DNA of 64,000 nt from Desulfobacterium sp. (GTDB taxonomy: Bacteria; Desulfobacterota; Desulfobacteria; Desulfobacterales; Desulfobacteraceae), in contig JAQYWC010000017.1 in assembly GCA_030145245.1 (NCBI GenBank), positions 62,001-126,000 on the forward strand. Reading direction: 5' to 3'. The translations under genes were made by a program, and so were the position numbers. Positions 34,894 through 43,791 of the stretch are shown here, in pieces (position 1 is the first letter of the stretch; each line of letters starts with the position of its first letter). The notes beneath the pieces are model-generated. The model was given only the letters and a program-made list of their open reading frames with translations. It was not told the DNA's origin and searched no databases.

Positions 34894-35017
34894 AGTTCTG
34901 TAACACAAATTTTTACTAGTTATTTGGGATGTCATGGGTATGCGTTCTGTGGTATGGTGGCGTAAAAAACGGAATTCTGGATCGGTTTCGGTGTCTCAAA
35001 CATACGGGAGATTGATT

Positions 35018-36904
35018 ATGAACCTTCAGGAGAGCTACCCTGATAAGCTCCTCTCTGCAGAAGCGGCGGTGAAAAAAATAGAGAATGGAAGCCGGGTGTT
35101 CATCGGCACCGGGTGCGGCGAGCCCCAGGCGCTGATACGGGCCATGGTGGAGGATCGTTCCATCCAGGACATTGTGGTTTACCAGATGCTCAGCTCCACC
35201 TTTGCCAAGTATATGAACCACGAGGATTTTCTCTACCGGTTCTCCCTCAAGCTCTTCTTCATCAGCGTGGACATGCGCCGGGCCGCCTTTGAGGGAAAGA
35301 TCGACTATATACCCGTCTATCTGTCCCAGATTCCCCAGATCTTTGCCAGCCAGGAGATCGGGCTGGATGTGGCCCTGGTTCAGGTGAGCCCCCCGGACAA
35401 GTTCGGATTCTGCAGCCTTGGCATATCCGTGGATATCACCCTTTCCGGCATGCATAACGCCGGCGTGGTGATTGCCCAGGTCAACCCCCATATGCCCAGA
35501 ACCTGGGGAGACAGCCTGGTGCACGTGGATGAGATCGACTACCTGGTGTTCCATGAGGAACCCCTGGTGGAGGCGGCTCCCACCTGCAAGAACACCAAAG
35601 TGGTCCAGCGGATAGGCCATTATGTGAACCAGCTTGTGGACGACGGCGCCACCATCCAGGTGGGGTTCGGCCACCTTCCCGATGCCGTTGTCTCCTATCT
35701 TGACCAGAAAAAGGATCTGGGCATCCATACCCAGGTGATCACGGACGGAATGCTTCCCCTGTTCAAGAAAAAGGTGGTCACCAACCGGAACAAGAGCTAT
35801 TTGCCGGGCCGGGTGGTGGCATCCCTGTGCATGGGATCCAAAGAGCTCTATGATTACGTGGACAACAATCCCATGTTTTATTTCCGGTCTTCGGAATTTG
35901 TCAATGATCCCAATGTGATCGCCAAGAACGATAACTTCATCTCCATCTCCTCCGCCCTTGAGGTGGATCTCACCGGCCAGATCTGCACCGATTCCAGGGG
36001 ATACCTCTTCTATTCCGGTATCGGCGATCAGGTGGACTTCATCCGTGGGTCCTGCATGTCCAAGGGCGGTTTTTCCATCATCGTTATCCCGTCCACGGCC
36101 CAGAACGGCGAGGTCTCAAGGATCGTTCCCCATTTGAGTGAAGGGGCGGGTGTGGCAACCACCCGTGGGGATATCGATATTGTGGTGACCGAATACGGCA
36201 TTGCCGAACTCAGACGGAAGAGCATCTACCAGCGGGTGATGGAGCTTGCCCAGATCGCCCATCCCAAGTTTCGCAAGGAATTGATCGATGAGGCCAAGAA
36301 GCGCAGGTACATCTTCCCGGACCAGCTGCCGCCCACCACCCAGGATCTGCTCTTCCTTGATAATTACCGTTACTCCATGGCGCTTCCCATGGGCAAGCAC
36401 GTGGATTTCCGCCCGGTCATGCCCTCGGACGAGTTTGAGTCCCGGCAGTTCTTCTACTCCCTCCAGGAGACCACCATCTATTACCGGTTTTTCAACAAGA
36501 GAAAGGTGTTTTCCAGGGATATGCTACAGCGCCAGTGGGCTGATGTGGATTACACCCGTAACATGACCATCATCGGTATGGTTCAGACGGGCAAGCGCAA
36601 GCAGATTGTGGCCATCGGCTCCTATGCCGAGGCCGGGGAGCATGAGGCGGAGGTGGCGTTTCTGGTCAAGGAAGATCTCCACGGCATGGGCATCGGCACC
36701 TATTTGCTGGAGGTGCTTGAAGCCATTGCCCGGGAGAACCGTTACGACACATTTGTGGCCACCGTTCTTGCCGAGAACCGAAAGATGATCCGGGTGTTCC
36801 AGAACCACTTTCCCAATGCAAAGCTGATTCGCACCGGCGGCGGGGAGCTTGAGATCCAGATGGCGTTTGATCAGGGGAGGGAGGACCCCTCCCCCTTGGG
36901 TTAA
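35018..36904 (+). CDS. Acetyl-CoA hydrolase/CoA-transferase fused to GNAT acetyltransferase
   Basis: A 628-residue fusion. Residues about 1-430 are an acetyl-CoA hydrolase/4-hydroxybutyrate CoA-transferase-type domain, with the active-site Glu probably in SSALEVDLTGQICTDSRG and a CoA-binding EGAGVATTRGDIDIVVTEYG. Residues about 460-610 are a GNAT domain with EAEVAFLVKEDLHGMGIGTYLLEVLEAIARE, whose GMGIG is the acetyl-CoA loop. The fused GNAT could acetylate a partner or a small molecule using the CoA pool. GGGAG before the ATG at 35018 supports this start over one 28 codons upstream. Confidence 0.88.
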   Translation: MNLQESYPDKLLSAEAAVKKIENGSRVFIGTGCGEPQALIRAMVEDRSIQDIVVYQMLSSTFAKYMNHEDFLYRFSLKLFFISVDMRRAAFEGKIDYIPVYLSQIPQIFASQEIGLDVALVQVSPPDKFGFCSLGISVDITLSGMHNAGVVIAQVNPHMPRTWGDSLVHVDEIDYLVFHEEPLVEAAPTCKNTKVVQRIGHYVNQLVDDGATIQVGFGHLPDAVVSYLDQKKDLGIHTQVITDGMLPLFKKKVVTNRNKSYLPGRVVASLCMGSKELYDYVDNNPMFYFRSSEFVNDPNVIAKNDNFISISSALEVDLTGQICTDSRGYLFYSGIGDQVDFIRGSCMSKGGFSIIVIPSTAQNGEVSRIVPHLSEGAGVATTRGDIDIVVTEYGIAELRRKSIYQRVMELAQIAHPKFRKELIDEAKKRRYIFPDQLPPTTQDLLFLDNYRYSMALPMGKHVDFRPVMPSDEFESRQFFYSLQETTIYYRFFNKRKVFSRDMLQRQWADVDYTRNMTIIGMVQTGKRKQIVAIGSYAEAGEHEAEVAFLVKEDLHGMGIGTYLLEVLEAIARENRYDTFVATVLAENRKMIRVFQNHFPNAKLIRTGGGELEIQMAFDQGREDPSPLG

Positions 36905-36918
36905 AGCGTCTCGCATAT

Positions 36919-36954
36919 GAATTGAGCCGGGGAGTTATCCGCCGGTCTCAATTC
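36919..36954. terminator. Bidirectional hairpin between convergent genes
   Basis: GAATTGAG (36919-36926) pairs with CTCAATTC (36947-36954), with an inner CCGG/CCGG pairing. It lies between the CoA-transferase fusion and the convergent acyl-CoA synthetase. No long T-tract is present. Confidence 0.55.
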
Positions 36955-36976
36955 GATTGCGAAGGTCTGTGGCTGC

Positions 36977-38743
36977 TTATTTCTTTTTGGAGCTCAGCTC
37001 CGGGAAATCCCAGTAAAAGAACTCGTTGGCCTTGGGGCCTGCACCGGTTTCCTGGCGTGCGACCTCATTTTCCCTGAGTTCGATTCGCCGGATCTTGCCG
37101 CTGATGGTCTTGGGAACCTCGGTGACAAATTCGATGATCCTGGGGATCTTGAACTTGGCAAGGATCTCGACGGTCTTCTGGAACAGTTCCAGGGCAAGCT
37201 CCCTGGAGGGGGTAAATCCCTGGTTCAGGATCACATAGGCCTTGACCAGCTGGTGGCGCTTGGGATCGGGAACGCCTACCACCGCAGCTTCTCCAACGGA
37301 CGGGTGCTCCACAAGGGCGCTTTCCACCTCAAATGGACCGATGCGAAAGTCCGAGGATTTGATCACGTCGTCGGCCCTTCCCACGAACCACCAGTAGCCG
37401 TCCTCGTCAATGGAGGCCCGGTCGCCGGTATAGTAGTAATCATCCACGAACACGCTCTTCATCTTTTCGGGACTTCCGATATATTCTGTAAAGAGGCCGA
37501 TGGCCCGCCATCTGTTCAGGCGAACAACGATGTGGCCGGGTTCGTCAGCCTTGGTCACCTCATTGCCTTCATCATCCGCCAGGGTGACGTCGTACATGAA
37601 CGAGGGGTAGCCAAAGGAACCGGACCGCATTTTGCCCGCCATCCACGGGGGATTGCCGATCATGGCCGTGGATTCGGTTTGTCCGTAGAAGTCCCGGATC
37701 TCGGTGCCGGTGTACTCCTTCCACTGGGTGATCACCTCGGGGTTGAGGGGCTCGCCGGCGCTGATGGACTGGCGCAGGCGCGACAGGTCGAACTCGTTCA
37801 TGTCAAGGTTGATGAACATGCGCCAGGCCGTGGGCGGGGCGCAGAAGGTGGTGACCTTGCAGGCTTCCACAGCCTTGAGGTACTTTCTGCCGTCCAGCAC
37901 GGCAAAGTTAAAGCCCGTGGCTGTGGCGCCCACGTTCAAGGGGGCGAAAAAACTGCTCCAGGCCCATTTGGCCCAGCCCGGGGCCGACAGGTTGTGGTGG
38001 GTGTCGTCCGGGCGGATGCCGATCATCACCGATGTGGACAGGTGGCCCAGGGGATAGGAGGTGGCCGTGTGGCCCACCCTTTTGGGGAGCCCGGTGGTGC
38101 CGGAGGTGAAGAAGCAGAAGAGCAGATCGTCTGACCGGGTTTTGGCCGCTTTTGCTTCAACCGCCTCCTTTGCCAGATCGCTGAAGCTGGTCCAGCCCTC
38201 TTTCTTCCCAAGGACCAGCTTGATCTTGGGCTTGGCGCCGGTCTCGGCAAGGGCTTCGTCCATCATGTCGGTAAAGGGTTCGGCTGCGACAATAATGTCA
38301 GGGGTATAGGCCTCGAACCTGAACTGCAGCTCCCGCATGGTCATGGAGGTGGCCGTGGGAACGTTGATGAGGCCGCCCTTGACGCAGGCATAGCTGGCAA
38401 ACCAGGTCTCGGGAACAATGGGAACCATCATGTACATGTTGTCCCCCTTCTCTACCCCTGAGCCCCTCAGAAGATTGAGGCACCGGTTGCCGTTGTCCGC
38501 AAATTCCGTGTAGGTGTATGAGCGCTTCTCTTCGGTGGCGATGTCGGTCCATACAAGGGCCGTCTTATCTCCCCTCTCCTTGACATGGAGTTGTTCAAAA
38601 ATTTCGTCAGCCCAGTTGAAGTATTCGGGAAGCGCCGTTGCGTTGAGCTTTTCAAAGAATGCCTTGGCAGCAGCTTCCTTCTGGTCATTGTCATCCATCC
38701 CATTCAGTTCCATGACTTCTTTGTATAGATTCTCCATGCCCAT
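36977..38743 (-). CDS. Acyl-CoA synthetase (AMP-binding, medium-chain/ACSM-like)
   Basis: A 588-residue ANL ligase. The P-loop is CFFTSGTTGLPKRVGH, the A5 motif is RDFYGQTESTAMIG, and the hinge region is TGDRASIDEDGYWWFVGRADDVIKSSDFRIGPFEVES. The C-terminal Lys is in PKTISGKIRRIELR. Overall it resembles medium-chain or aryl acyl-CoA synthetases rather than FadD. AAGGAG six bases before the ATG at 38743 fixes the start. Its promoter carries a GAGCGCTC-type operator shared with the membrane protein at 11177 and the symporter at 48974, so all three may be co-regulated for uptake and activation of an acid. Confidence 0.9.
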   Translation of the reverse strand: MGMENLYKEVMELNGMDDNDQKEAAAKAFFEKLNATALPEYFNWADEIFEQLHVKERGDKTALVWTDIATEEKRSYTYTEFADNGNRCLNLLRGSGVEKGDNMYMMVPIVPETWFASYACVKGGLINVPTATSMTMRELQFRFEAYTPDIIVAAEPFTDMMDEALAETGAKPKIKLVLGKKEGWTSFSDLAKEAVEAKAAKTRSDDLLFCFFTSGTTGLPKRVGHTATSYPLGHLSTSVMIGIRPDDTHHNLSAPGWAKWAWSSFFAPLNVGATATGFNFAVLDGRKYLKAVEACKVTTFCAPPTAWRMFINLDMNEFDLSRLRQSISAGEPLNPEVITQWKEYTGTEIRDFYGQTESTAMIGNPPWMAGKMRSGSFGYPSFMYDVTLADDEGNEVTKADEPGHIVVRLNRWRAIGLFTEYIGSPEKMKSVFVDDYYYTGDRASIDEDGYWWFVGRADDVIKSSDFRIGPFEVESALVEHPSVGEAAVVGVPDPKRHQLVKAYVILNQGFTPSRELALELFQKTVEILAKFKIPRIIEFVTEVPKTISGKIRRIELRENEVARQETGAGPKANEFFYWDFPELSSKKK

Positions 38744-38878
38744 AAATGACTCCTTGCAGTTCTGATTTGCGGTTAATGTCAAGGCCGTTATAAGCCCCGT
38801 TGTCTGCAACAGATGATCGCAACCGGCAGTGTTGGATCGGAAATATCGCAAACAATTTCACGGGTTCAGGTTTGCCTA

Positions 38879-38893
38879 ACGAGCGCTCAGTCT
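38879..38893. promoter_or_regulatory. GAGCGCTC-type operator upstream of acyl-CoA synthetase
   Basis: ACGAGCGCTCAGTCT has the same AGCGCT core and one perfect half-site (GCGCTCAGTC) as the site at 12488. It lies 12 bases downstream of the -10 element on the minus strand, a repressor position. Confidence 0.6.
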
Positions 38894-38905
38894 ACGATAG
38901 TTAGA

Positions 38906-38935
38906 GATATAGATTAATATAAATACAGTTGTCAA
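38906..38935 (-). promoter_or_regulatory. Sigma-70 promoter for acyl-CoA synthetase
   Basis: On the minus strand TTGACA (38935-38930) is a perfect -35, followed after 18 bases by TATATC (38911-38906). The region is strongly AT-rich. The operator at 38879-38893 follows directly. Confidence 0.55.
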
Positions 38936-39059
38936 AGACTTTCTTAAAATTTTTTTGGAATATAGTAACTGAAGGGGGTTCAGGGATTGCTGCTTACTTG
39001 GGATAAGGACAGGGGATAGCGGCGGACAGCTTCAGGACGTGCAGGCAGGGATTGGGGTA

Positions 39060-39096
39060 CTGCTTCTCCCTTGGGATAAGGAGAAGGGAGAAGCAG
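39060..39096. terminator. 13-pair hairpin after acyl-CoA dehydrogenase
   Basis: CTGCTTCTCCCTT (39060-39072) pairs perfectly with AAGGGAGAAGCAG (39084-39096). It lies 17 bases beyond the stop of the minus-strand gene ending at 39113, within the 369-base gap 38744-39112, which otherwise holds only the promoter region of the synthetase gene. No T-tract follows. Confidence 0.55.
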
Positions 39097-39112
39097 TGTA
39101 GAGATGCGGGGA

Positions 39113-40924
39113 TTAACTTGTGAATGCGTCGTCAGGCATCTCCATGATCGCGGTGATGTTGGACTGTATGGCCGCCATTTTGCCCATGGTTGCAGGCATG
39201 ACAAAGCTTAAGAAATACTCGGCCGTCTTGATCTGTCCCTGGTAAAAGGCAACATCCTTTTTCTTTGCCTTGGCAATTTTGGGGGCCGCTACAACCGCAC
39301 GCCATAGCTCCATCCAGGCCATGCAGACATCGCCGGTGGCATCCAGGAAGGGATGGGCCGATGCAAAGGCGTGGAGAACGTTTTCCGACATGGCAGTGGC
39401 GCCCATGTGCATGGCGACCTCACCGAGTTTGTTGACTGCGGTTTCCAGGATGACTGCCATGGCCTCGAGTCCCTCTATCTCTTTGGCTGCGGCAATGGTC
39501 TTGTTCATTTCACCGAGAAGGTCCATGAAGGGCTTGCCCTTTTTGAGGCCCAGTTTCCGGCCAAGGAGATCCATGGCCTGGATGCCGTTGGTACCCTCGT
39601 AGATGCTGGTGATCTTGCAGTCCCTGAGCAGCTGCTCCTGGGGATACTCCTGGATGAACCCGTAGCCGCCGTAGATCTGGACACCCTGGACGCAGACATC
39701 AAAGGAGCAGTCCGTGCAGTAGGATTTCACCACCGGGGTCAGAAGCTCGATGAGGCCGTCCCATTTTTCTTTCTCCTCATCGGTTTCAGCGGTTTGAACC
39801 CTGTCAAAGAGTAAACCCGTGTAGTAGAGCAGGGCGCGCATGCCGTCCACGTTGGCTTTCATGGAGAGGAGCTGACGCTTGACGTCGGGGTGGTTGATGA
39901 TGGTCACCGGTTTGGGATCGGCATCAAACATGTTCATCAGGTTGACGCCCTGGACCCGTTCCTTGGCGTAGTTGACGGCATTGATATAGGAGGTGGTGGC
40001 AAAGCCGAATCCCTGCATGCCCACGCCTAGCCTTGCCTCGTTCATCATGACGAACATGGCCTTCATGCCCTTGTTTGCTTCGCCGATGAGCTCGCCCACG
40101 CAGTCGCCCTTGGAGCCAAAGGCCAGGGAGGCGGTGGCGTTGCCGTGGATGCCCATCTTCTCTTCAAGGCCTGTGCAGACCACGTCGTTGAGCTCGCCCG
40201 GGCTGTCGTCGTCGTTGAACTTGTATTTGGGAACCAGGAAGAGAGAGATGCCCTTGGTGCCGGCAGGCGCCCCTTCGATCCGTGCAAGGACCGGATGGAT
40301 GATGTTCTCGCACAGGTCGTGGTCACCGCCGGAGATGAAGATCTTGTTGCCGGTGATGGTGTAGGTGCCGTCGCCGTTCAATTTGGCTGTGGTGGTGAGG
40401 GCCCCCACATCGGAACCGGCTTCCGGCTCGGTGAGGCACATGGTGCCGGCCCACTTACCGGTGTAGAGGTTCTTCAGGTATTTGGCCTTCTGGGCTTCCG
40501 AGCCGAACTCCTCAACGATCTTGCCTGCGCCGTGGGTGAGCCCCGGGTACATCATGAAGGCGCAGTTGGCGCCGGTGAACATTTCAACCGCTGCAATGTT
40601 CAGTACCTTGGGCATGCCCTGGCCGCCGTATTCAGGATCGTCGGACATGGCGATCCATTCGCCCTCACAGAACAGCTTAAAGGGTTTGCGAAAGCATTCG
40701 GGAATGGTTACGTGGCCGTCTTTGAGTGTGCATCCTTGTTCGTCTCCCTCCTTCTGGGTGGGAAGGACCTCTTTAATAGCAAGATTACGTGCCTCCGATA
40801 CCACCATGTCGACTGTCTTTTTGTTGAAATCCTCAAAAAGCTCGTGTTTGGACAGATCTGCAACGGAAAGCATCTCATGGAGTACGAAATCTTGATCTCT
40901 TCGGTCTGCTATCGATTGTGCCAT
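39113..40924 (-). CDS. Acyl-CoA dehydrogenase, long type (paralog of 24064-25911)
   Basis: A 603-residue acyl-CoA dehydrogenase that shares architecture and many blocks with the one at 24064-25911: both open MA-Q-IADRRD, share MCLTEPEAGSDVGALTT-like and HPVLARIEGAPAGT segments, and carry the catalytic Glu in SIYEGTNGIQAMDLLGRK. The C-terminal helical extension of about 150 residues is also present. It would oxidise an acyl-CoA and reduce ETF. AAGGAGAG precedes the ATG. A tetR gene lies 23 bases upstream in the same operon. Confidence 0.92.
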   Translation of the reverse strand: MAQSIADRRDQDFVLHEMLSVADLSKHELFEDFNKKTVDMVVSEARNLAIKEVLPTQKEGDEQGCTLKDGHVTIPECFRKPFKLFCEGEWIAMSDDPEYGGQGMPKVLNIAAVEMFTGANCAFMMYPGLTHGAGKIVEEFGSEAQKAKYLKNLYTGKWAGTMCLTEPEAGSDVGALTTTAKLNGDGTYTITGNKIFISGGDHDLCENIIHPVLARIEGAPAGTKGISLFLVPKYKFNDDDSPGELNDVVCTGLEEKMGIHGNATASLAFGSKGDCVGELIGEANKGMKAMFVMMNEARLGVGMQGFGFATTSYINAVNYAKERVQGVNLMNMFDADPKPVTIINHPDVKRQLLSMKANVDGMRALLYYTGLLFDRVQTAETDEEKEKWDGLIELLTPVVKSYCTDCSFDVCVQGVQIYGGYGFIQEYPQEQLLRDCKITSIYEGTNGIQAMDLLGRKLGLKKGKPFMDLLGEMNKTIAAAKEIEGLEAMAVILETAVNKLGEVAMHMGATAMSENVLHAFASAHPFLDATGDVCMAWMELWRAVVAAPKIAKAKKKDVAFYQGQIKTAEYFLSFVMPATMGKMAAIQSNITAIMEMPDDAFTS

Positions 40925-40947
40925 TCTTTTTCTCTCCTTGTGGTTAA

Positions 40948-41568
40948 TCAGTTTATGGAAACACCTTGGGTGAACATTTCAAAAATCATTTTCAGTCTCT
41001 GCTGTAAGGCCTCTTCATCCTCCTCCCTGAACAGGGTTGCCCAGGAGGCGGAGTGGGCGATGTCGCTGAAGACGATGGCTATCTCCTTAGCCGGATACGC
41101 TTTGAACTCTCCGTCCCTGATGCCCTGTTCAAAAATGGCCTGGAACAGATCCACCATCTTCTGGTGCATCTTGTTGACCTTCTGGTTAAGCTTGGGCATG
41201 AGCACGGCATCGATGTTGCTACGCTCTGAAATGTAGATGCGGATGACTTCGTCGTTGCTTTGGTAGAATCTTGCCTTGGCAAACAGGGAATCAAGGAGTT
41301 TTTGCCGGGCCGTGGTCTCCTTTTCCTTGCTGATCTCAAGAAAAATCAGTCCCAGTTCCTGGACTTTGTGAAGGACAAGATCGTGGTACATCTGCTGTTT
41401 GCCGGAAAAGTATTTATAGATGGTTCCCAGGGGATATTGGGACTCCTGGCTGATCTGGGCCATGGTGGTGCCGTGGAATCCCTTTGCGGCAAATATGGAC
41501 AGGGCCGTGTTCAGAATTTCCTGGCGTCGTCTCTGGTCGTCTCGCTCCTTGCGGGATATGGTAGCCAT
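40948..41568 (-). CDS. TetR-family regulator preceding acyl-CoA dehydrogenase
   Basis: A 206-residue TetR protein with a clear helix-turn-helix (FHGTTMAQISQESQYPLGTIYKYFSGKQQMY, about 31-61). The C-terminal domain resembles lipid- or acyl-CoA-responsive members. The ATG at 41568 is favoured because GGAGAG lies just upstream; an ATG at 41580 is an alternative. It leads the acyl-CoA dehydrogenase gene by 23 bases and probably self-regulates through the TAGAAT-N4-ATTCTA palindrome. Confidence 0.87.
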   Translation of the reverse strand: MATISRKERDDQRRRQEILNTALSIFAAKGFHGTTMAQISQESQYPLGTIYKYFSGKQQMYHDLVLHKVQELGLIFLEISKEKETTARQKLLDSLFAKARFYQSNDEVIRIYISERSNIDAVLMPKLNQKVNKMHQKMVDLFQAIFEQGIRDGEFKAYPAKEIAIVFSDIAHSASWATLFREEDEEALQQRLKMIFEMFTQGVSIN

Positions 41569-41594
41569 AATACTCTCCATCGTTGTTTCAATTT

Positions 41595-41610
41595 TAGAAT
41601 TGACATTCTA
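41595..41610. promoter_or_regulatory. TAGAAT-N4-ATTCTA palindrome between tetR and dus
   Basis: A perfect six-base inverted repeat with a four-base spacer, 27 bases upstream of the tetR start and 50 bases upstream of the divergent dus start. It is the obvious operator candidate for the encoded TetR protein and might affect dus as well. Confidence 0.6.
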
Positions 41611-41659
41611 GCAATAACGCTTAACTTGTCAAGTGATTTTTAATAAAATAGGAAAACCA

Positions 41660-42631
41660 ATGGAAAAAAAACTGATACTTGCACCCCTCCAGGGATTTAC
41701 CGACGCGCCCTTCAGGCAGGTGTATCCGCGACATTTCACCGGCTTTGACGAGGCCATGGCCCCGTTTATTTCAACCATGGGAGAAAAAAGGCTCAAGCCC
41801 TCCAGGATCAAGGATGTGCTGCCCGAGAACAATCCCATTATTCCGGTGGTTCCCCAGATCCTGGGGAACGTGGCCGAGGATTTCATTTTTCTTACCCACC
41901 ATCTGGCAGACATGGGCTACACAACGGTCAACTGGAACCTGGGGTGTCCCCACTCCAAGATTGCCAAGAAACGGCGGGGATCCGGACTGCTCTGCTGGCC
42001 CGACCATATCGACAGCTTTTTGGATAAGGTGGTTGGTGCCATCCCCTGCACCCTGTCGGTGAAGGTGAGGCTCGGCCGGAACACAGCCGGCGAGATCTAT
42101 GATCTTCTGCCCGTGTTCGACCGCTATCCCCTGGAGGAGATCATCGTCCATCCGAGAACCGGGGTGCAGCTCTACACCGGGGAGGCCGACGTTGACGCCT
42201 TTGGAAAAATTGTGGAAAAGACCCGCCACTCCCTTGTGTACAACGGGGATATCACGGGGGTGGAGAGTTATCAGCGGGTGGAACAGCGGTTCCCCATGGT
42301 TAATCGCTTCATGATCGGCAGGGGGGTGCTGGCAGATCCGTTTCTTCCGGCAGCCATCAAGGGGGAGGTGCGGGACCGGAGCCAGGATCTTTCCAGGATA
42401 AAACGGTTCCACGATGACCTGTTCGAGACCTATGACAGCAATTTCTACGGCCCCTCCCACATCGCGGGACGGATGAAGGGATTCTGGAAGTACCTGGGAC
42501 CGTCGTTCCAGGGCGGGAAAAAGGCGCTGAAACGAATTTTCAAGTCAAAGAACAGGGAGGATTACCTGGTCCAGGCCCAGAGATTTTTCAGCGAAGAGAT
42601 TCCCTTCTCTCCCGGGGAACAAGGAAATTAA
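41660..42631 (+). CDS. tRNA-dihydrouridine synthase family protein
   Basis: A 323-residue FMN enzyme that reduces uridine to dihydrouridine in tRNA. The TIM-barrel start LILAPLQGFTDAPFRQVY, the active-site Cys in NWNLGCPHSKIAKKRRGSGLL (about 95-115), an FMN-binding HPRTG and the YNGDITG and IGRGVLADPF segments are visible. It is not the DusB type seen at 63326. The start at 41660 has AGGAAAAC upstream. It is divergent from tetR and 162 bases before the SPFH gene. Confidence 0.88.
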   Translation: MEKKLILAPLQGFTDAPFRQVYPRHFTGFDEAMAPFISTMGEKRLKPSRIKDVLPENNPIIPVVPQILGNVAEDFIFLTHHLADMGYTTVNWNLGCPHSKIAKKRRGSGLLCWPDHIDSFLDKVVGAIPCTLSVKVRLGRNTAGEIYDLLPVFDRYPLEEIIVHPRTGVQLYTGEADVDAFGKIVEKTRHSLVYNGDITGVESYQRVEQRFPMVNRFMIGRGVLADPFLPAAIKGEVRDRSQDLSRIKRFHDDLFETYDSNFYGPSHIAGRMKGFWKYLGPSFQGGKKALKRIFKSKNREDYLVQAQRFFSEEIPFSPGEQGN

Positions 42632-42715
42632 GGTTGCCAAACCCTAGCGAAACGGCTTAGAATAATGGATAAACCTTTCAACGATCTCATTTACATATAA
42701 AAGTATGTCGATAAC

Positions 42716-42736
42716 AGCCTGCCCATCGTGCAGGCT
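42716..42736. terminator. Hairpin between dus and the SPFH gene
   Basis: AGCCTGC pairs perfectly with GCAGGCT around a seven-base loop. It could end dus transcription or lie in the 5' leader of the SPFH operon; no T-tract follows. Confidence 0.4.
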
Positions 42737-42793
42737 CGGCATGGATATCGGGTGTGTTGCCTTTGTCTGACCTTTTTAGCGTAAGGAGTCGCC

Positions 42794-43774
42794 ATGACCG
42801 AAAAAGCGTCACAGGTTTTCCTGCAAAGAGCCCAGGTAAATAACTTTATCCGAAGGGTCGGGTTTACCCTTTTTGCCATCGTCATCGTGTACACCCTCGC
42901 GGCCCTGGTCTATTCGACCCACATCATCTACAAGGTCAAGCTCAACTATGCCATGGTGATCGAACAGCTGGGGGGCACCCGGGAGGCGGTGACGGATGTG
43001 GGGTGGCATGCCAGGCTCCCCTTTTTTACACGGCTTGAGCAGGAGGTGCCCCTGATGAACCAGCGGCTGTTGCTCGGGGATACCCAGGAGCCCATGCGGA
43101 TCATCTCCAGGGAGAACGTCGCCCTCTGGACCTCTGCCATACTCACTTACCGGATCCATGACCTGAGGATCTGGGCCATTGAGAATCTTGCGCCCAAAGA
43201 TCTTCTCCAGGGGGATTTTGACGGCATCGTAAAGGATATCCTCCAGGCCCAGAAGGTGAACAGCCTCATCAGCGACCGGGAGGGGATCAAGGAGAAGATC
43301 TTCAAGGCCCTGAAGTCCCGGCCCATCAATGAGGCCGGTCCCACCCTGGAGGAGAAGTACGGGATCACCGTGGTCAGCTTTGTGCTCCGGGAGACCCGGT
43401 TCGGGGACGCCCTGGTTGCGGCCACAGAGGAGAAGAAGCGAAGGGAACTCATTGCGGAGGCTGAAAACTATGCCGCAGACCAGGAGGCCGACCGGATACG
43501 AAAGCTTTACAAGGCCTATCTCGAGAGCATCTCCTCCCTGCAGAACGCCCTTGGGACAGGGGAGAACGGTATCGAGCCCGACCTGCTCAATTTTCTCACC
43601 CAGCAGAAGTGGGCCACGGCATATGCCAACCAGACCGGGCAGAAGACCTTTGTGCTCCATGGTTCCAGGGCCTCCCCCTCCTTGACACTGCCTTCCCTGT
43701 CCGATCCCCGGGTGGTCCAGGGGAATCATGGAGCCAACACTGTGACAGGCTATTCGGATTATAAAAATCCTTAA
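42794..43774 (+). CDS. SPFH/Band 7 membrane protein (HflC-like)
   Basis: A 326-residue protein with one N-terminal transmembrane helix (about 22-45), an SPFH domain (about 47-205), and a charged coiled-coil helix (ATEEKKRRELIAEAENYAADQEADRIRKLYKAYLES, about 209-245). The tail is Pro/Ser-rich. HflK/HflC-type SPFH proteins form membrane rings around the FtsH protease. Here the partner 17 bases downstream is a giant AAA+/Lon-like protease, suggesting an analogous membrane-bound cage and protease. AAGGAG before the ATG supports the start. Confidence 0.88.
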   Translation: MTEKASQVFLQRAQVNNFIRRVGFTLFAIVIVYTLAALVYSTHIIYKVKLNYAMVIEQLGGTREAVTDVGWHARLPFFTRLEQEVPLMNQRLLLGDTQEPMRIISRENVALWTSAILTYRIHDLRIWAIENLAPKDLLQGDFDGIVKDILQAQKVNSLISDREGIKEKIFKALKSRPINEAGPTLEEKYGITVVSFVLRETRFGDALVAATEEKKRRELIAEAENYAADQEADRIRKLYKAYLESISSLQNALGTGENGIEPDLLNFLTQQKWATAYANQTGQKTFVLHGSRASPSLTLPSLSDPRVVQGNHGANTVTGYSDYKNP

Positions 43775-43791
43775 CTCCGGGAGAGATGGAT

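Noticed and set aside
33592-34935. 447-codon minus-strand frame opposite the FAD dehydrogenase
   Set aside because: Low-complexity Gly/Asp/Val composition typical of an antisense frame; the plus strand has clear FAD motifs.
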